Positions 32,056 through 41,736 are shown, counted from the stretch's first letter. The stretch is 64,000 nt of DNA from JALYYC01 sp039922495 (GCA_039922495.1 JBDTEO010000022.1:1-64000), one strand, 5' to 3'. A program made the numbers and translations. The notes: generated from the sequence alone by a model not told the origin.

Positions 32056-33918
32056 GTGACGACGCAAGGGCAGCCGCAGCCCGGGAAGCAGGAGGCGGCT
32101 GCCCGCCTCGATTGGGAGCGCCGGATCGGCCGGCGGCGCGAGTCTGTTGCCGCCCAGATTGCCGAGCAGCTGCCGCCACCCAGCGAGGTTCGGGCCGACG
32201 GTGGGGGAGGGCAGGTGACGATACGCTGGCACCCCGTGACGGGGGCGGCCGGCTACGTCGTCCAGCGCGCGACGAAGCGCGAGGGACCGTTCCAGACGAT
32301 CGACAACGGCGGTGGCGACGTGCTCGCCGTCCCGGGACCGTCCTATGCCGATACCACGGGTCAGCCGGGTGTGGCGGCCTGGTACGCCGTGGCATCGCTG
32401 GCGTCGGCCGATGGCGCCCACGGAGAGCTCTCGATCCCGGTCCGCGCGGCGTCGACCACCACTGCGGGGGCGATCGACCTGCGTATTGACGCGGCCGCGA
32501 TCGTGAAGCCGCTGGCCAGGCCATGGCACATGGTCGGATCGGAGCATCTCGCGCAACTGTTCTACGGAACCAACGACCATGGCATCGAGGTCGGTGCCGA
32601 ATTCTCGCGGTCGCTGTCGATCGGCAAAGCCCAGCTCGGGACTGATCGGGTTCGCGCTCACGGGGTGCTGCTGGATGAGCTCGGCGTCTATAGCGAGCCC
32701 GATGGGCGACCGCATTACGACTTTTCGGGGGTGGACCGCATCTATGACACCCTCCTGTCGCTCGGCCTTCGGCCGGTGATCGAGCTGTCGTTCATGCCGC
32801 GGGCGCTCGCCGCCAACCCTGAGGCCACCGTCTTTACGTATCGGGCGATCGTGTCGCCCCCAAAGGATTACGCCCGATGGGCGGGGCTGGTGCGCGCTCT
32901 CGCCAGCCATCTGGTCGAGCGGTATGGCATCCGGGAGGTCGCCGAGTGGGGATTCGAGGTGTGGAACGAGCCCAACCTCGAACCCTTCTGGTCGGGCACT
33001 CGGGAGGAGTACTTCCGGCTCTACGACGAGGCGGCTGCGGCGATCAAGGCCGTCGATCCGCGCCTCAAGGTGGGCGGCCCGGCCACCGCTGCCGCGGGAT
33101 GGATTGGCGACTTCGCGGCTCACCTCGTCGAGTCCGGCGCGCCAGTGGATTTTCTCGCTACTCACACGTACGGCAACCTGCCGCTGGACGTCGCGGCCAC
33201 GGCGGTCCAGGCCGGCCTGCCGCCATGCCCCGTCTGGTGGACTGAGTGGGGCGTCAGCCCGACCCACTTTGCCCGGATCAACGACTCGGTGCTCGGCGCC
33301 CCGTTTGTTCTGCATGGCATGTTCTCGGCGATGGACCGGGCCGAGTACCTGGCGTACTGGGTGATCTCCGATCATTTCGAAGAGCTGGGCCAGCCGCCGC
33401 GCCTGTTGCACGGCGGCTTCGGGCTGCTGACGGTCGGCAACCTTCGGAAACCGCGGTTCTGGGCGCTCCGGATGCTCGAGATGCTCGGTCCCCAGCGTCT
33501 GGCCGTGGCGATCTCGGGGGACGGTGCCGAGTCTCTGGTGCAGGCTATCGCCACCCGGGGGCCCTCTAGGCTCATCCAGATCCTGATCTGGAACGGCACC
33601 CTCGACCAGACCAAGCAGGACGGGGATCCTCGGCTGACCCGTCGCATCAGGCTACGAGTCGACGGTCTGCCGGCGGCACGCTACCGGCGAGAGCACCTGC
33701 GGGTGGACCGGGAGCACTCGAACATTGGCCAGACGTGGGCCGCCCTGGGGTCCCCGGATTGGCCTGACGCCGCCGGCTGGGTGCGCCTGCAGGCGGCGGA
33801 CCGCCTGGAGGAACTGGAACCATCTGGCGTGCTCGAGACGGACGCCGGGGCAATGTCCCTGGATTTTGATTTGCCAATGCCGGGGGCCTCCCTGGTCAGG
33901 CTGGCGCCAGTCCCGTAG
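32056..33918 (+). CDS. GH39-type glycoside hydrolase with N-terminal fibronectin-III-like domain
   Basis: The 620-residue protein has no signal peptide, so it is probably cytoplasmic. Residues about 45-135 look like a fibronectin type III fold (VTIRWHPVTGAAGYVVQRA). The catalytic barrel resembles GH39 beta-xylosidase/alpha-L-iduronidase: LGVYSEPDGRPHYDFSGVDRIYD, the acid/base Glu305 in EVWNEPN and the nucleophile Glu397 in WWTEWG. The start is GTG 32056, four bases after the preceding stop. An open frame continues upstream through the preceding gene and is not used. It probably cleaves imported oligosaccharides into monosaccharides; linkage specificity cannot be read. Confidence 0.88.
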   Translation: MTTQGQPQPGKQEAAARLDWERRIGRRRESVAAQIAEQLPPPSEVRADGGGGQVTIRWHPVTGAAGYVVQRATKREGPFQTIDNGGGDVLAVPGPSYADTTGQPGVAAWYAVASLASADGAHGELSIPVRAASTTTAGAIDLRIDAAAIVKPLARPWHMVGSEHLAQLFYGTNDHGIEVGAEFSRSLSIGKAQLGTDRVRAHGVLLDELGVYSEPDGRPHYDFSGVDRIYDTLLSLGLRPVIELSFMPRALAANPEATVFTYRAIVSPPKDYARWAGLVRALASHLVERYGIREVAEWGFEVWNEPNLEPFWSGTREEYFRLYDEAAAAIKAVDPRLKVGGPATAAAGWIGDFAAHLVESGAPVDFLATHTYGNLPLDVAATAVQAGLPPCPVWWTEWGVSPTHFARINDSVLGAPFVLHGMFSAMDRAEYLAYWVISDHFEELGQPPRLLHGGFGLLTVGNLRKPRFWALRMLEMLGPQRLAVAISGDGAESLVQAIATRGPSRLIQILIWNGTLDQTKQDGDPRLTRRIRLRVDGLPAARYRREHLRVDREHSNIGQTWAALGSPDWPDAAGWVRLQAADRLEELEPSGVLETDAGAMSLDFDLPMPGASLVRLAPVP

Positions 33919-34060
33919 GCAAACGCCTGTTCGAGACGGATTCCCGAGAGGAAAGCTGGACGGCGACGTTATACGGCTGGCATTATTTGATTGGAAGGGG
34001 TCGCGTTGACCGCGCAGCTCCGGGGAGCGCGCCTATCCTGCCAAGGGAAGTAGATGACGT

Positions 34061-34774
34061 TTGCAGCAAGATCCAGAGACCTTACTTCGACCACCCGTCC
34101 TTACGGCCGGGCGCAACGGCCACACGCGGGGCGTCGTTTTTGATTTCGACGGTACCCTCGTCGACAGCTACCCACTGATCGAGGCGGCGTTCGCGCACGT
34201 CATGCGGACGCACAATCTCGATGACCCGGCCCGGGAGCTGTTCCGGCGCAGCCGCGGCCTCCCGTTGCCCGAACAAATGAAGTTGATCGCTCCGCACATA
34301 TGGGAAGACCTGGTCAACACCTACCGGTCCGTTGACGCCCAGCTTGGCCACGCGCAGGTCTTCCGTGGCATCCCAACACTGGTGCGCAAGCTGCATCGGG
34401 CCGGCGCGCCGATGGGCGTCGTGTCCTGCAAGCGGCGGGCACTGGTGGAAGCCGAGCTGGAGGCCGCCGGCCTGCGGACGTACTTTGACGTCGTGATCGG
34501 CTTCGAGGATGTCACGCCGCCCAAGCCGGCGCCGGACCCGCTCAATGCCGCCATCGCGCGGCTGGGACTCAGGAAGATCAATACGGTCTATGTCGGCGAC
34601 AGCATGGTCGACCTGGAGACCGGGCGTGCGGCCCGAGTCCGTACGGTCCTGGCCGTCTGGGGATTGACCCCCGAGCTGCGCGAGACCTTCCAGCACCACC
34701 GGCTCTGGGCGACCCGTCCGTCCGAGATGCTCGCCCTGGTCTTGAGCCATTCCCCGAACGGAAAGGCCGCCTGA
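34061..34774 (+). CDS. HAD-superfamily phosphatase (phosphoglycolate phosphatase/PpaX-like)
   Basis: The 237-residue protein has all HAD motifs: FDFDGTLVDS with Asp28 and Asp30, VVSCKRR as motif II, KPAPDP with the motif III lysine, and VGDSMVD as motif IV. The alpha-helical cap between motif I and II is of C1 type, as in phosphoglycolate phosphatases and pyrophosphatase PpaX. Start is TTG 34061. Its neighbours are glycoside hydrolases on one side and nucleoside salvage on the other, so a nucleotide or sugar phosphate substrate is possible; the sequence does not decide. Confidence 0.88.
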   Translation: MQQDPETLLRPPVLTAGRNGHTRGVVFDFDGTLVDSYPLIEAAFAHVMRTHNLDDPARELFRRSRGLPLPEQMKLIAPHIWEDLVNTYRSVDAQLGHAQVFRGIPTLVRKLHRAGAPMGVVSCKRRALVEAELEAAGLRTYFDVVIGFEDVTPPKPAPDPLNAAIARLGLRKINTVYVGDSMVDLETGRAARVRTVLAVWGLTPELRETFQHHRLWATRPSEMLALVLSHSPNGKAA

Positions 34775-34818
34775 GCTCCGAGCATCCCGGCGCGATCCTC
34801 TACGATACGGCCAACCTC

Positions 34819-35856
34819 GTGGCAACAAACAATTCGGCGTCCTATTTTGCGGCGATCCCAAAGGCCGAGTTACACCTGCATCTGGACGGGTCGGTCCGGC
34901 CGCGCACGGTGCTCGAGCTTGCGCGGGAGCATCAGGTCCCCATCCCCAGCGATGACCTGAGCAAGCTTGCGTCATTCCTCGAAGCGGACGATCGGACGGC
35001 TTCACTGGTTGAGTACATCCAGTACTTTGAGTTGCCCATTGCCGTGATGCAGACGGTGCCCGCGCTGGAGCGCACGACCTACGAGCTGTGCCTGGACCTG
35101 GCCCAGGAAAATGTCCGTTACGCCGAGATCCGGTTCGGGCCCTGGCTGCACGTCCAGCGCGGCCTGTCGCTGGCGGACATCATCCGGGCGGTGCTCGAGG
35201 GCTGGCGCGCCGGCCGGCAAGAAACCGGATTATCCGGCGGCATCATCGTGACCGCGCTGCGCGACATGCCGGCGGCCCAGAACGTGGCCCTGGCCCAGGT
35301 GGCCGGCCGGTTCGTGGGCGAGGGGGTCATCGGCTTCGACCTGGCCGGCGACGAGGCGGGCCATCCGCCCGGGTTGCACGAAGATGCCTTTCGCGTCGCG
35401 CGCTCGCTCGGCTTGAGCCTGACCATCCATGCCGGCGAAGCCGCCGGGCCGGAGAGCGTCCGCCAGGCAATTGCGCTGGGCGCCGTCCGGCTGGGGCACG
35501 GGGTTCGGGCCCAGGAAGACCCCGAGGTGCTGTCCCTGGTCAGGGACGAGGGCATCCAGCTGGACACGGCGCCGACCAGCAACGCGCAGACGAAAGCCGT
35601 CCGTCGCTACGAAGACCATCCGGTACGGCGTTTTTTTGAATCCGGCATCAAGGTCACGATCAGCACAGACTCGCGGACGGTCTCGACGATCACGCTCAGC
35701 CAGGAAATGACGAAGGTCGCGAGCGTGCTCGGCTGCTCCAGGGCGGTCATCTGGGCGATGAACCTGCAGGCGCTCGACAGCGGCTTCGGCGAGCCCTCGA
35801 CGCGGGCCAAGCTCCGGATGGAGTTCGTTCAGGCCGAGGCCACGATCCGGGGCTAG
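34819..35856 (+). CDS. add: adenosine deaminase
   Basis: Deaminates adenosine and deoxyadenosine to inosine forms in the cytoplasm. The 345-residue protein has the zinc ligands His19 and His21 in HLHLDG, His204 with Glu207 in HAGEA, RLGHG, and Asp284 in TDSRTVS. Ser in place of the second Asp of the classical TDDP is usual for the TDNR-type subgroup. Start GTG 34819. It opens the nucleoside-salvage island, and its stop codon overlaps the stop of the convergent Bmp gene within a CTAG. Confidence 0.94.
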   Translation: MATNNSASYFAAIPKAELHLHLDGSVRPRTVLELAREHQVPIPSDDLSKLASFLEADDRTASLVEYIQYFELPIAVMQTVPALERTTYELCLDLAQENVRYAEIRFGPWLHVQRGLSLADIIRAVLEGWRAGRQETGLSGGIIVTALRDMPAAQNVALAQVAGRFVGEGVIGFDLAGDEAGHPPGLHEDAFRVARSLGLSLTIHAGEAAGPESVRQAIALGAVRLGHGVRAQEDPEVLSLVRDEGIQLDTAPTSNAQTKAVRRYEDHPVRRFFESGIKVTISTDSRTVSTITLSQEMTKVASVLGCSRAVIWAMNLQALDSGFGEPSTRAKLRMEFVQAEATIRG

Positions 35857-36830
35857 ATCCCCGGCGGGAGCGTGTCCGGCGGGGTCAGCGCGCCGCTGCG
35901 GATGCTGGCCTTCCGGTCGAGCACCTGGTTGATGATGTCCTGCGGCACGACGCTGCTCGGCGTGGTAAAGGCGACCGCGTCTTCATGCAGTCCGAATACG
36001 ATCTTGCCGGGCTTGAAGGTTCCCGCGGCCACTTGCTGAATCGTCAGGGCGACCGCCCGATCGAAGCGCTTCAAGGCGCTCGTGATGACGGCCGGGCTCA
36101 GGTAGGCCTCGTCGACATCAGAGCCGATCGCGTAGGCGGAGGCATCGTAAGCGGCATCGATGTATCCACTGGCGCAGTGCCCGGTGACTTCGAACAGAAT
36201 GTCCGAGCCCCCCGAGATCTGGTTGATGCCCAGCTGTTTGCAGAACGCGGGGTCCTGCGAATCACTGTAGGTTAGCTTGAAGGCCACTGAGGGATTGACC
36301 GACCGGGCGCCGCCAACATACCCGGCGACATAAGCATCGACCGAGGGTCCATGGTTCGAGCCCAGGATTCCTAGCGTGTTATGCGTCGCGCCGCCGATCT
36401 TTTGTTTTTCGATCAGGCCCGCCATCACGCCGACGAGGTAGCCGGCCTCCTGCTCCTTGAAGAGTAGGTCGGCGACATTGTTCAGCTGGGCCGGCTGGCC
36501 GTTGTCGTCGATCGGCGCCGCGTCCAGCAGCGCGTAATGCAGGTTCGGATGGAGCTGGGCTGACCGCCAGACAGCCGTGGCCATGTCAGCCGAGATCGCA
36601 ATCGTCAGGTCCGGATGCCCGCTGGCGCAGCGCTGCAAATTGCCGAGGTACTCCGACGCCGCGTGCGACTCGATCACCTGCACCGAGTGGGACGTGCTCC
36701 GGGCGCCGCTGACGGCGACCTCATTGACGCTGTGCGGAACCAGGCCGTCGGCATTGGTCACCAGGCAGACGTGGCTTCCCCCAACCGGCGCCGGCCCCGT
36801 CGGTCCGCTGCAGGCGGCGAGCACCGCCAC
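35853..36830 (-). CDS. Bmp/Med-family nucleoside-binding lipoprotein (paralogue 1)
   Basis: The protein matches BmpA/Med-type nucleoside-binding proteins: CLVTNADGLVPHSVNE, the GILGSNHGPSVDAYVAGYVGGAR segment, the FEVTGHCASGYIDAAYD ligand segment and the C-terminal GALTPPDT also seen in paralogue 2. From GTG 36830 the signal peptide is cut short. A CTG at 36866, whose frame gives ARPCRLAGLALVAVLAAC, supplies a complete lipoprotein signal with lipobox LAAC and overlaps the upstream ATPase stop. I think that CTG is the real start, giving 337 residues. It is the last gene of the nupP-nupQ-nupO-bmp minus-strand run. Confidence 0.9.
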   Translation of the reverse strand: MAVLAACSGPTGPAPVGGSHVCLVTNADGLVPHSVNEVAVSGARSTSHSVQVIESHAASEYLGNLQRCASGHPDLTIAISADMATAVWRSAQLHPNLHYALLDAAPIDDNGQPAQLNNVADLLFKEQEAGYLVGVMAGLIEKQKIGGATHNTLGILGSNHGPSVDAYVAGYVGGARSVNPSVAFKLTYSDSQDPAFCKQLGINQISGGSDILFEVTGHCASGYIDAAYDASAYAIGSDVDEAYLSPAVITSALKRFDRAVALTIQQVAAGTFKPGKIVFGLHEDAVAFTTPSSVVPQDIINQVLDRKASIRSGALTPPDTLPPGI

Positions 36831-36858
36831 CAGCGCCAGCCCCGCGAGGCGGCAGGGT

Positions 36859-38394
36859 CTAGCCAGCGGTCCGCTGGGCGGCAGCCCCGCCCCCAGTCAT
36901 GAGCAGTCCCAGGCGTTCTTCGGGGGTTGCCGCCGGCTCGATGCTGACGATGCGGCCTTCATAGATCACGGCGATCCGATCAGAAAGTGACCGGATTTCA
37001 TCGAGTTCGGCAGACACCAGTAACACCGCGGCGCCCTCATCCCGCTGGGCGACGAGCCGGCGGTGGATGAACTCGATCGCGCCGATATCGACGCCGCGGG
37101 TGGGTTGGGCGGCGAGCAGCACCCGGGGCTGGCCCGACATCTCGCGCGCCACGATGATCTTTTGCTGGTTGCCCCCGGACAGGGTCCGGGCGGCGGTCGC
37201 CGGGCTCGGGGTGCGAATGTCGAACTCGGTCACCAGCCGGCGCGCAAACGACAGGATGGCTTTCAGCCGTAGGACGAAGCCGTGCCAGGAGAAGCGGCTC
37301 GACCGCTGGCGGCCCAGGACCAGGTTGTCCGCGACGGAATAGTTCAAGACCAGGCCGGCGCCACGGCGATCCTCCGGGATGTGGCCGATGCCAACATTCC
37401 GTGTCATGCGGGCGCCGAGCGATGTGATCTCCCGGTCTCCAAGGAGGATGCGGCCCGCGGCGGCGCGGCGTGTGCCCGCGAGCACTTCGATGAGCTCGCT
37501 CTGGCCGTTGCCCTCGACGCCGGCGATTCCGAGGATCTCCCCCTGATGCAGATCGAAGCTCACGCCCCGCAGCGCCGGCACGCCCTGGTCTGAAACCGCG
37601 GCGAGATTTTCGACCCGTAGCGCGACCGGTCCTGGCTTGGCCGGCGGCTTGTCGACGCGAAGCAAGACATCGCGGCCGACCATCATGCGCGCGATGGATT
37701 CTTCAGTCGTGTCCCGAGTTTGCAGGTGGCCGACCACCTTGCCCCGGCGCATCACGGTGATCCGGTCGGAGATCTCGAGCACCTCCCGCAGTTTGTGCGA
37801 GATAAAGATGATCGTCTTACCGGCCTTGACCAGGTCGCGCAAGACACGAAATAATTCTTGCGCCTCCTGGGGTGTCAGGACGCCGGTCGGCTCGTCCAGG
37901 ATCAAAATATTCGCGCCCCGGAAAAGCACTTTGACGATTTCGACCCGTTGCTGCAGGCCAACCGGCAGGTCGCCAACGCGGGCGTTCGGATCGAGGGCCA
38001 GGCCGTAGGTCCGAGTCAGCTGCTGAATGTCCTGCCGGGCCTGGTTGTCGTCGTAGAAGTCACCGGCTCTCACCGGCTCGCGGCCAAGGACCACGTTCTC
38101 ATGCACGCTGAAGACGGGGATCAGCATGAAGTGCTGATGCACCATGCCGATGCCGGCCCGGATGGCGTCCCGGGGCCCCTGGAGGCTGACCGGCTTGCCA
38201 TCGATCTGGATCTCGCCCGAATCGGGCTTGATCAAGCCGTAGAGAATATTCATCAAGGAGCTCTTGCCGGCGCCGTTCTCGCCGACGAGGGCATGGATCT
38301 CCCCGGCGCGGACCGAGAAGTCGACGTGGTCATTGGCCAGGACGCCGGGGAACTGCTTTACGATGCCACGCATGTCGACGGCCACCTGATTCAT
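36859..38394 (-). CDS. nupO: nucleoside ABC transporter ATP-binding protein (NupO-like)
   Basis: The 511-residue protein carries two fused ATPase domains like RbsA/NupO. The first has Walker A GENGAGKSS (about residues 39-47), a non-canonical signature LPVGLQQRVEI and Walker B LILDEPT. The second has the expected degenerate Walker A GVEGNGQSE and the signature LSGGNQQK. ATG 38394 overlaps the stop of the upstream permease by ATGA; the open frame extending further upstream is not used. With NupP, NupQ and Bmp proteins it forms a nucleoside importer, consistent with the salvage enzymes around it. Confidence 0.94.
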   Translation of the reverse strand: MNQVAVDMRGIVKQFPGVLANDHVDFSVRAGEIHALVGENGAGKSSLMNILYGLIKPDSGEIQIDGKPVSLQGPRDAIRAGIGMVHQHFMLIPVFSVHENVVLGREPVRAGDFYDDNQARQDIQQLTRTYGLALDPNARVGDLPVGLQQRVEIVKVLFRGANILILDEPTGVLTPQEAQELFRVLRDLVKAGKTIIFISHKLREVLEISDRITVMRRGKVVGHLQTRDTTEESIARMMVGRDVLLRVDKPPAKPGPVALRVENLAAVSDQGVPALRGVSFDLHQGEILGIAGVEGNGQSELIEVLAGTRRAAAGRILLGDREITSLGARMTRNVGIGHIPEDRRGAGLVLNYSVADNLVLGRQRSSRFSWHGFVLRLKAILSFARRLVTEFDIRTPSPATAARTLSGGNQQKIIVAREMSGQPRVLLAAQPTRGVDIGAIEFIHRRLVAQRDEGAAVLLVSAELDEIRSLSDRIAVIYEGRIVSIEPAATPEERLGLLMTGGGAAAQRTAG

Positions 38395-39341
38395 TCGGCA
38401 CCCGGGACATAGGGAATCCCGTCGGCGGCCGGCGGGCTGGAGCGGCGGACCACCACGGCCAGCACGACCAGCGTCAGCAAATACGGCGTCATGCTGAGGA
38501 GATACTGCGAGATGCGGATGCTCGAGTTGGCGTCGTAGATCGCCTGGCCGAAGCCGAAGATCAGGCAGGCGACGAAGGCGCCAATCGGTGTCCACTTGCC
38601 GAAGATCATCGCCGCGAGCGCGATATAGCCGCGTCCATCCGTCATGCCGGGCACGAACGTGTTCGAGATGCCGATCGCGAGGAAGGCGCCCGCCAATCCG
38701 GAGAGCAAGCCACTCGTGATCACCGCGCCGTATCGTAGGGCCTGGACATTGATCCCGGCGGTGTCGGCGGCCTGGGGATGCTCGCCGACCGACCGGATGC
38801 GCAGGCCAAGTCGAGTCCGAAAGAGCAGCACCTGGATGCCCACCAGCACCAGCAGGGCGACGTACACCATGATGTTTTGCTGGAAAACGATTTTCCCGAC
38901 GAACGGGATATCACTCAGCACTGGGACGGTCACGTTCGGGAGGGCGTCATGCGGAGACACCTGACCGGTATCGGCGTGGCCAAAAAACCGGTTCAGCAAG
39001 AAGACGGTCACGCCTCCGGCAAAGATGTTGATGGCGACCCCGGAGACGATCTGATCGGCCCTGAAGCGGATCGAGACGACGGCGTGGATGAGCGCCATCA
39101 GGCCGCCGGCGATCATGGACGCGGCAACCGCGATCAGGACATTGTGTGTCGCGACATCGAGGGTTACCGCGAAGAAGGCGCCGGTCAGCATCATGCCCTC
39201 CATGGCGATGTTGACGACGCCGGATCGTTCGGAGATCACGCCGCCAAGCGCCGGGAGAAGCAGCAAGGCCGCGGCTTGCAGGGTTGCGTGCCAGAGGCCG
39301 GAGGTCCCGAGTAACGCCAGGATGTCGCTCAGCGCATTCAT
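38391..39341 (-). CDS. nupQ: nucleoside ABC transporter permease (NupQ/YufQ-like)
   Basis: A 316-residue permease with about nine hydrophobic helices. Family segments are LPALGGVISERSGVVNIAMEGMMLTGAFFAV (about residues 30-60), FRADQIVSGVAINIFAGGVTVF and the coupling loop RTRLGLRIRSVGEHPQAADTAGINVQ (about 180-205). These are typical of the BPD_transp_2 permeases of ribose and nucleoside transporters. ATG overlaps the stop of the upstream permease and its own stop overlaps the ATPase gene. Confidence 0.94.
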   Translation of the reverse strand: MNALSDILALLGTSGLWHATLQAAALLLLPALGGVISERSGVVNIAMEGMMLTGAFFAVTLDVATHNVLIAVAASMIAGGLMALIHAVVSIRFRADQIVSGVAINIFAGGVTVFLLNRFFGHADTGQVSPHDALPNVTVPVLSDIPFVGKIVFQQNIMVYVALLVLVGIQVLLFRTRLGLRIRSVGEHPQAADTAGINVQALRYGAVITSGLLSGLAGAFLAIGISNTFVPGMTDGRGYIALAAMIFGKWTPIGAFVACLIFGFGQAIYDANSSIRISQYLLSMTPYLLTLVVLAVVVRRSSPPAADGIPYVPGAE

Positions 39342-40579
39342 GCCGTGTCCGTGTCGTCAGCCGACGGGGCCGTATCCGCTTCCCGCGCGCCGGAGGCAGC
39401 AGCGGCATCGGCCTCGGGTGTCAAGGGCGTTCGGCCGACGCCGGGGAGGCGCAGCTTGACACTGCGCAGGAAGTTCGCGGCAATGCTGAAGAGGATCAGC
39501 GCTTGGAGCATGTACACGAGGTCGCCGGAGACGCCGGCATCACCCTGCATCACGGAGCCGCCACCGTGGAGCGCGCCGAAGAGCGTGGCTGCCAGGACGA
39601 TGCCCACGGCGCTGTTGAGCCCAAGCAGGGCGACCGCGATGGCGTCGAACCCGGTCGTGTCCGTGAAGTACTGGTCGGTCAGGTTATGGTCGACGCCCGC
39701 GATCTGGACGGCCCCGGCAAGCCCGGCGAAGGCGCCCGCGATCAGCATCGTCACGATCAGGGTGCGGCGCACCCCGATGCCGGCGTAGCGGGCGGCGCGC
39801 TGACTCTGCCCCAGGGCGCGAATCTCATAGCCGAGTGAGGTCCGCCAGAGCAGGAAGGCGAAGACACCGGCTGCCGCCAGCGCGACGAAGAGCCCGGTAT
39901 GGGCGCGGTAGACGGACGCCGGCAGGCCGAAGACGATGACGCTGTTGTCGTGCGGCAACAGGGTGGGCAGCTCGGCACTATTCGAGATCGGGGATGATCG
40001 GGAGCTGCCGTGCGGCAGCTGCAGTGGGCCGCCGATGATCAAAAATCGTAAGAACCACTGGGCGACGAAGTTCAGCATGATCGTGGTCACGACCTCGTGG
40101 GCCCCGGTCACCGCCTTCAGCACGCCGACGATCCCCGCCCAGGCGGCCCCGGCGAGCGCACCCCCGATCAGGACCAGCGGAACGAGCACCAGCGCCGGCC
40201 AGCCACCAAAATAAATCCCGATCGTCGTTGCGGCGATCGCGCCCATGATCAGCTGCCCTTCGGCCCCGATGTTGAACATCGCGGCGCGGAAGGGGAGGGC
40301 GACCGCGATCCCGGTCAAGATCAGTGGCGTCAGGAAGACAATGGTGTTCGACACCTGGAGCGATGGCTGCTCGCCGCCAAAACAGAAGAGGCCCAGGCCA
40401 CCGCAGATCAGCGCCTCGTAGGCCCGCACCGCATCGCCACCGGTGATGACGATAATCAGGGCGCCAACGGCGAAGGCCAGCATGACCGACCCGAGGGGAA
40501 TGCCGAGCGCCCGGCCGACCCGCCTCATCCCTGCGAATGGCGGATCTTGCCGGGCGCTGCGCTTCGTTACCGCGGCCAT
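39338..40579 (-). CDS. nupP: nucleoside ABC transporter permease (NupP/YufP-like)
   Basis: The 413-residue permease has about ten helices plus an acidic Ala/Asp-rich cytoplasmic tail of about 45 residues. Family features include LTGIAVALPFRAAMFNIGAEGQLIMGAIAAT (about residues 92-122), GAHEVVTTIMLNFVAQWFL and the coupling loop RTSLGYEIRALGQSQRAARYAGI (about 246-268). The start is ATG 40579. It follows Bmp paralogue 2 by 29 bases and leads the permease-permease-ATPase-binding protein run. Confidence 0.94.
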   Translation of the reverse strand: MAAVTKRSARQDPPFAGMRRVGRALGIPLGSVMLAFAVGALIIVITGGDAVRAYEALICGGLGLFCFGGEQPSLQVSNTIVFLTPLILTGIAVALPFRAAMFNIGAEGQLIMGAIAATTIGIYFGGWPALVLVPLVLIGGALAGAAWAGIVGVLKAVTGAHEVVTTIMLNFVAQWFLRFLIIGGPLQLPHGSSRSSPISNSAELPTLLPHDNSVIVFGLPASVYRAHTGLFVALAAAGVFAFLLWRTSLGYEIRALGQSQRAARYAGIGVRRTLIVTMLIAGAFAGLAGAVQIAGVDHNLTDQYFTDTTGFDAIAVALLGLNSAVGIVLAATLFGALHGGGSVMQGDAGVSGDLVYMLQALILFSIAANFLRSVKLRLPGVGRTPLTPEADAAAASGAREADTAPSADDTDTA

Positions 40580-40608
40580 GTTGGCCGCTTCACTTTAAAG
40601 ACTTACCG

Positions 40609-41688
40609 CTAGGGGACCGTGTCGGGCGGCGTCAGGGCGCCGGATTTGATCTTTCCGGTGATTTCGGTCAGGGCCGCCAGCACGTCGGCAGGCAGGGTGA
40701 GGTTATCCGCCTGGTACCCGACGCCATCGTTGGCCAGCCCGAAGGTCGTGACCCCGCCCTTGAAGGTGCTGTTCTTGACGTTCTTGATGGCGTCGAAGGT
40801 GGCGTTGTCGACCCGCTTGAGGGCGCTCGCGATGACCGACATGTCAACTGCCTTCTGATCGGCATCGACGCCGATGCTATAGACGCCCTTCTTCCCAGCT
40901 TCGGTCAATACGCCGTTGCCGCAGCCGCCTGCGACCTGGAACAGGATGTCCGCGCCGTGGGCGATCTGGTCATCGGCGATCCCGGCGCATTTGGTCGGGT
41001 CATTGAAGTCGTTGGAGTAGCCGTTAAGCAGCTTGATGGATGGATCCGCCATCTTCGCCGCCCATTGATAGCCGGCGATGTAGTGGTCGACCGGCGGGAT
41101 CTTGATACCGCCGATCGAGCCGATGGTATGGCTCTTCTTGGGAGTGGCGCCGCTCTTTTCGAGGACGCCGGCGATGGTGCCGACCAGGGCGCCCGCGTCC
41201 TGCTCCTTGAAGAGCAGGCCGGCAACGTTCGAGTGCTTGAGGTCGTTGCCCTTGGCATCGGTGCCGGTACCGTCGATGATCGCGAAGTGAATATTCGGGA
41301 ATTGCCCGGAGACGGTCCCGATCGACTCGGCCATCAGGAAGCCGACCCCGATGACGAGGTCATAGCCTCGGGTGGCGAAGTTCGTCAGGTTGGGCACGTA
41401 GTCGGAGTTGGCATGCGACTCAATGACGTCCCCTTGAACACCCAGCTCGCCCTTACAGCTCAAGCCGCCGCTGCTACAAATATTGCCGGTTGACGCCGCT
41501 CGGCTCAACCCGAGCCCTGCCAGGTGGTTGAAGCTCTTGTCGGCGAGGGTCCCGGTGTCGGTGACCAGCCCCACCTTGATCGTCTTTGCCGGGGTCCCGC
41601 CGCTGGTTGTGGTGCCGCAGGCCGCCATGAAGACGGCCAGCATCAACCCGATTCCAACGCTTAACAAACGAATTGGTGGCTGCCTCAT
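40609..41688 (-). CDS. Bmp/Med-family nucleoside-binding lipoprotein (paralogue 2)
   Basis: The 359-residue lipoprotein has a signal peptide ending in the lipobox MAAC (about residues 21-24). It has the Bmp fold markers KVGLVTDTGTLADKSFNHLAGLGL, VGVGFLMAESIGTVSGQFPNIHFAIIDG, LLFKEQDAGALVGTIAGVLE and FQVAGGCGNGVLTEAGKKG. It is the most canonical of the three binding proteins here and, lying directly before nupP behind its own promoter, is most likely the main receptor of the transporter. Confidence 0.94.
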   Translation of the reverse strand: MRQPPIRLLSVGIGLMLAVFMAACGTTTSGGTPAKTIKVGLVTDTGTLADKSFNHLAGLGLSRAASTGNICSSGGLSCKGELGVQGDVIESHANSDYVPNLTNFATRGYDLVIGVGFLMAESIGTVSGQFPNIHFAIIDGTGTDAKGNDLKHSNVAGLLFKEQDAGALVGTIAGVLEKSGATPKKSHTIGSIGGIKIPPVDHYIAGYQWAAKMADPSIKLLNGYSNDFNDPTKCAGIADDQIAHGADILFQVAGGCGNGVLTEAGKKGVYSIGVDADQKAVDMSVIASALKRVDNATFDAIKNVKNSTFKGGVTTFGLANDGVGYQADNLTLPADVLAALTEITGKIKSGALTPPDTVP

Positions 41689-41727
41689 GCGTTCTCCCCT
41701 TCAGAGTGATGGGCGAAGTTCGGCCGG

Positions 41728-41736
41728 ATTGTAGCA
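41728..41736 (-). promoter_or_regulatory. extended -10 promoter for the bmp-nup operon
   Basis: Read on the minus strand, TGCTACAAT forms an extended -10 element about 40 bases before the ATG of Bmp paralogue 2, followed by an AAGGGGAGAA ribosome-binding site. No strong -35 box is seen. Confidence 0.6.
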
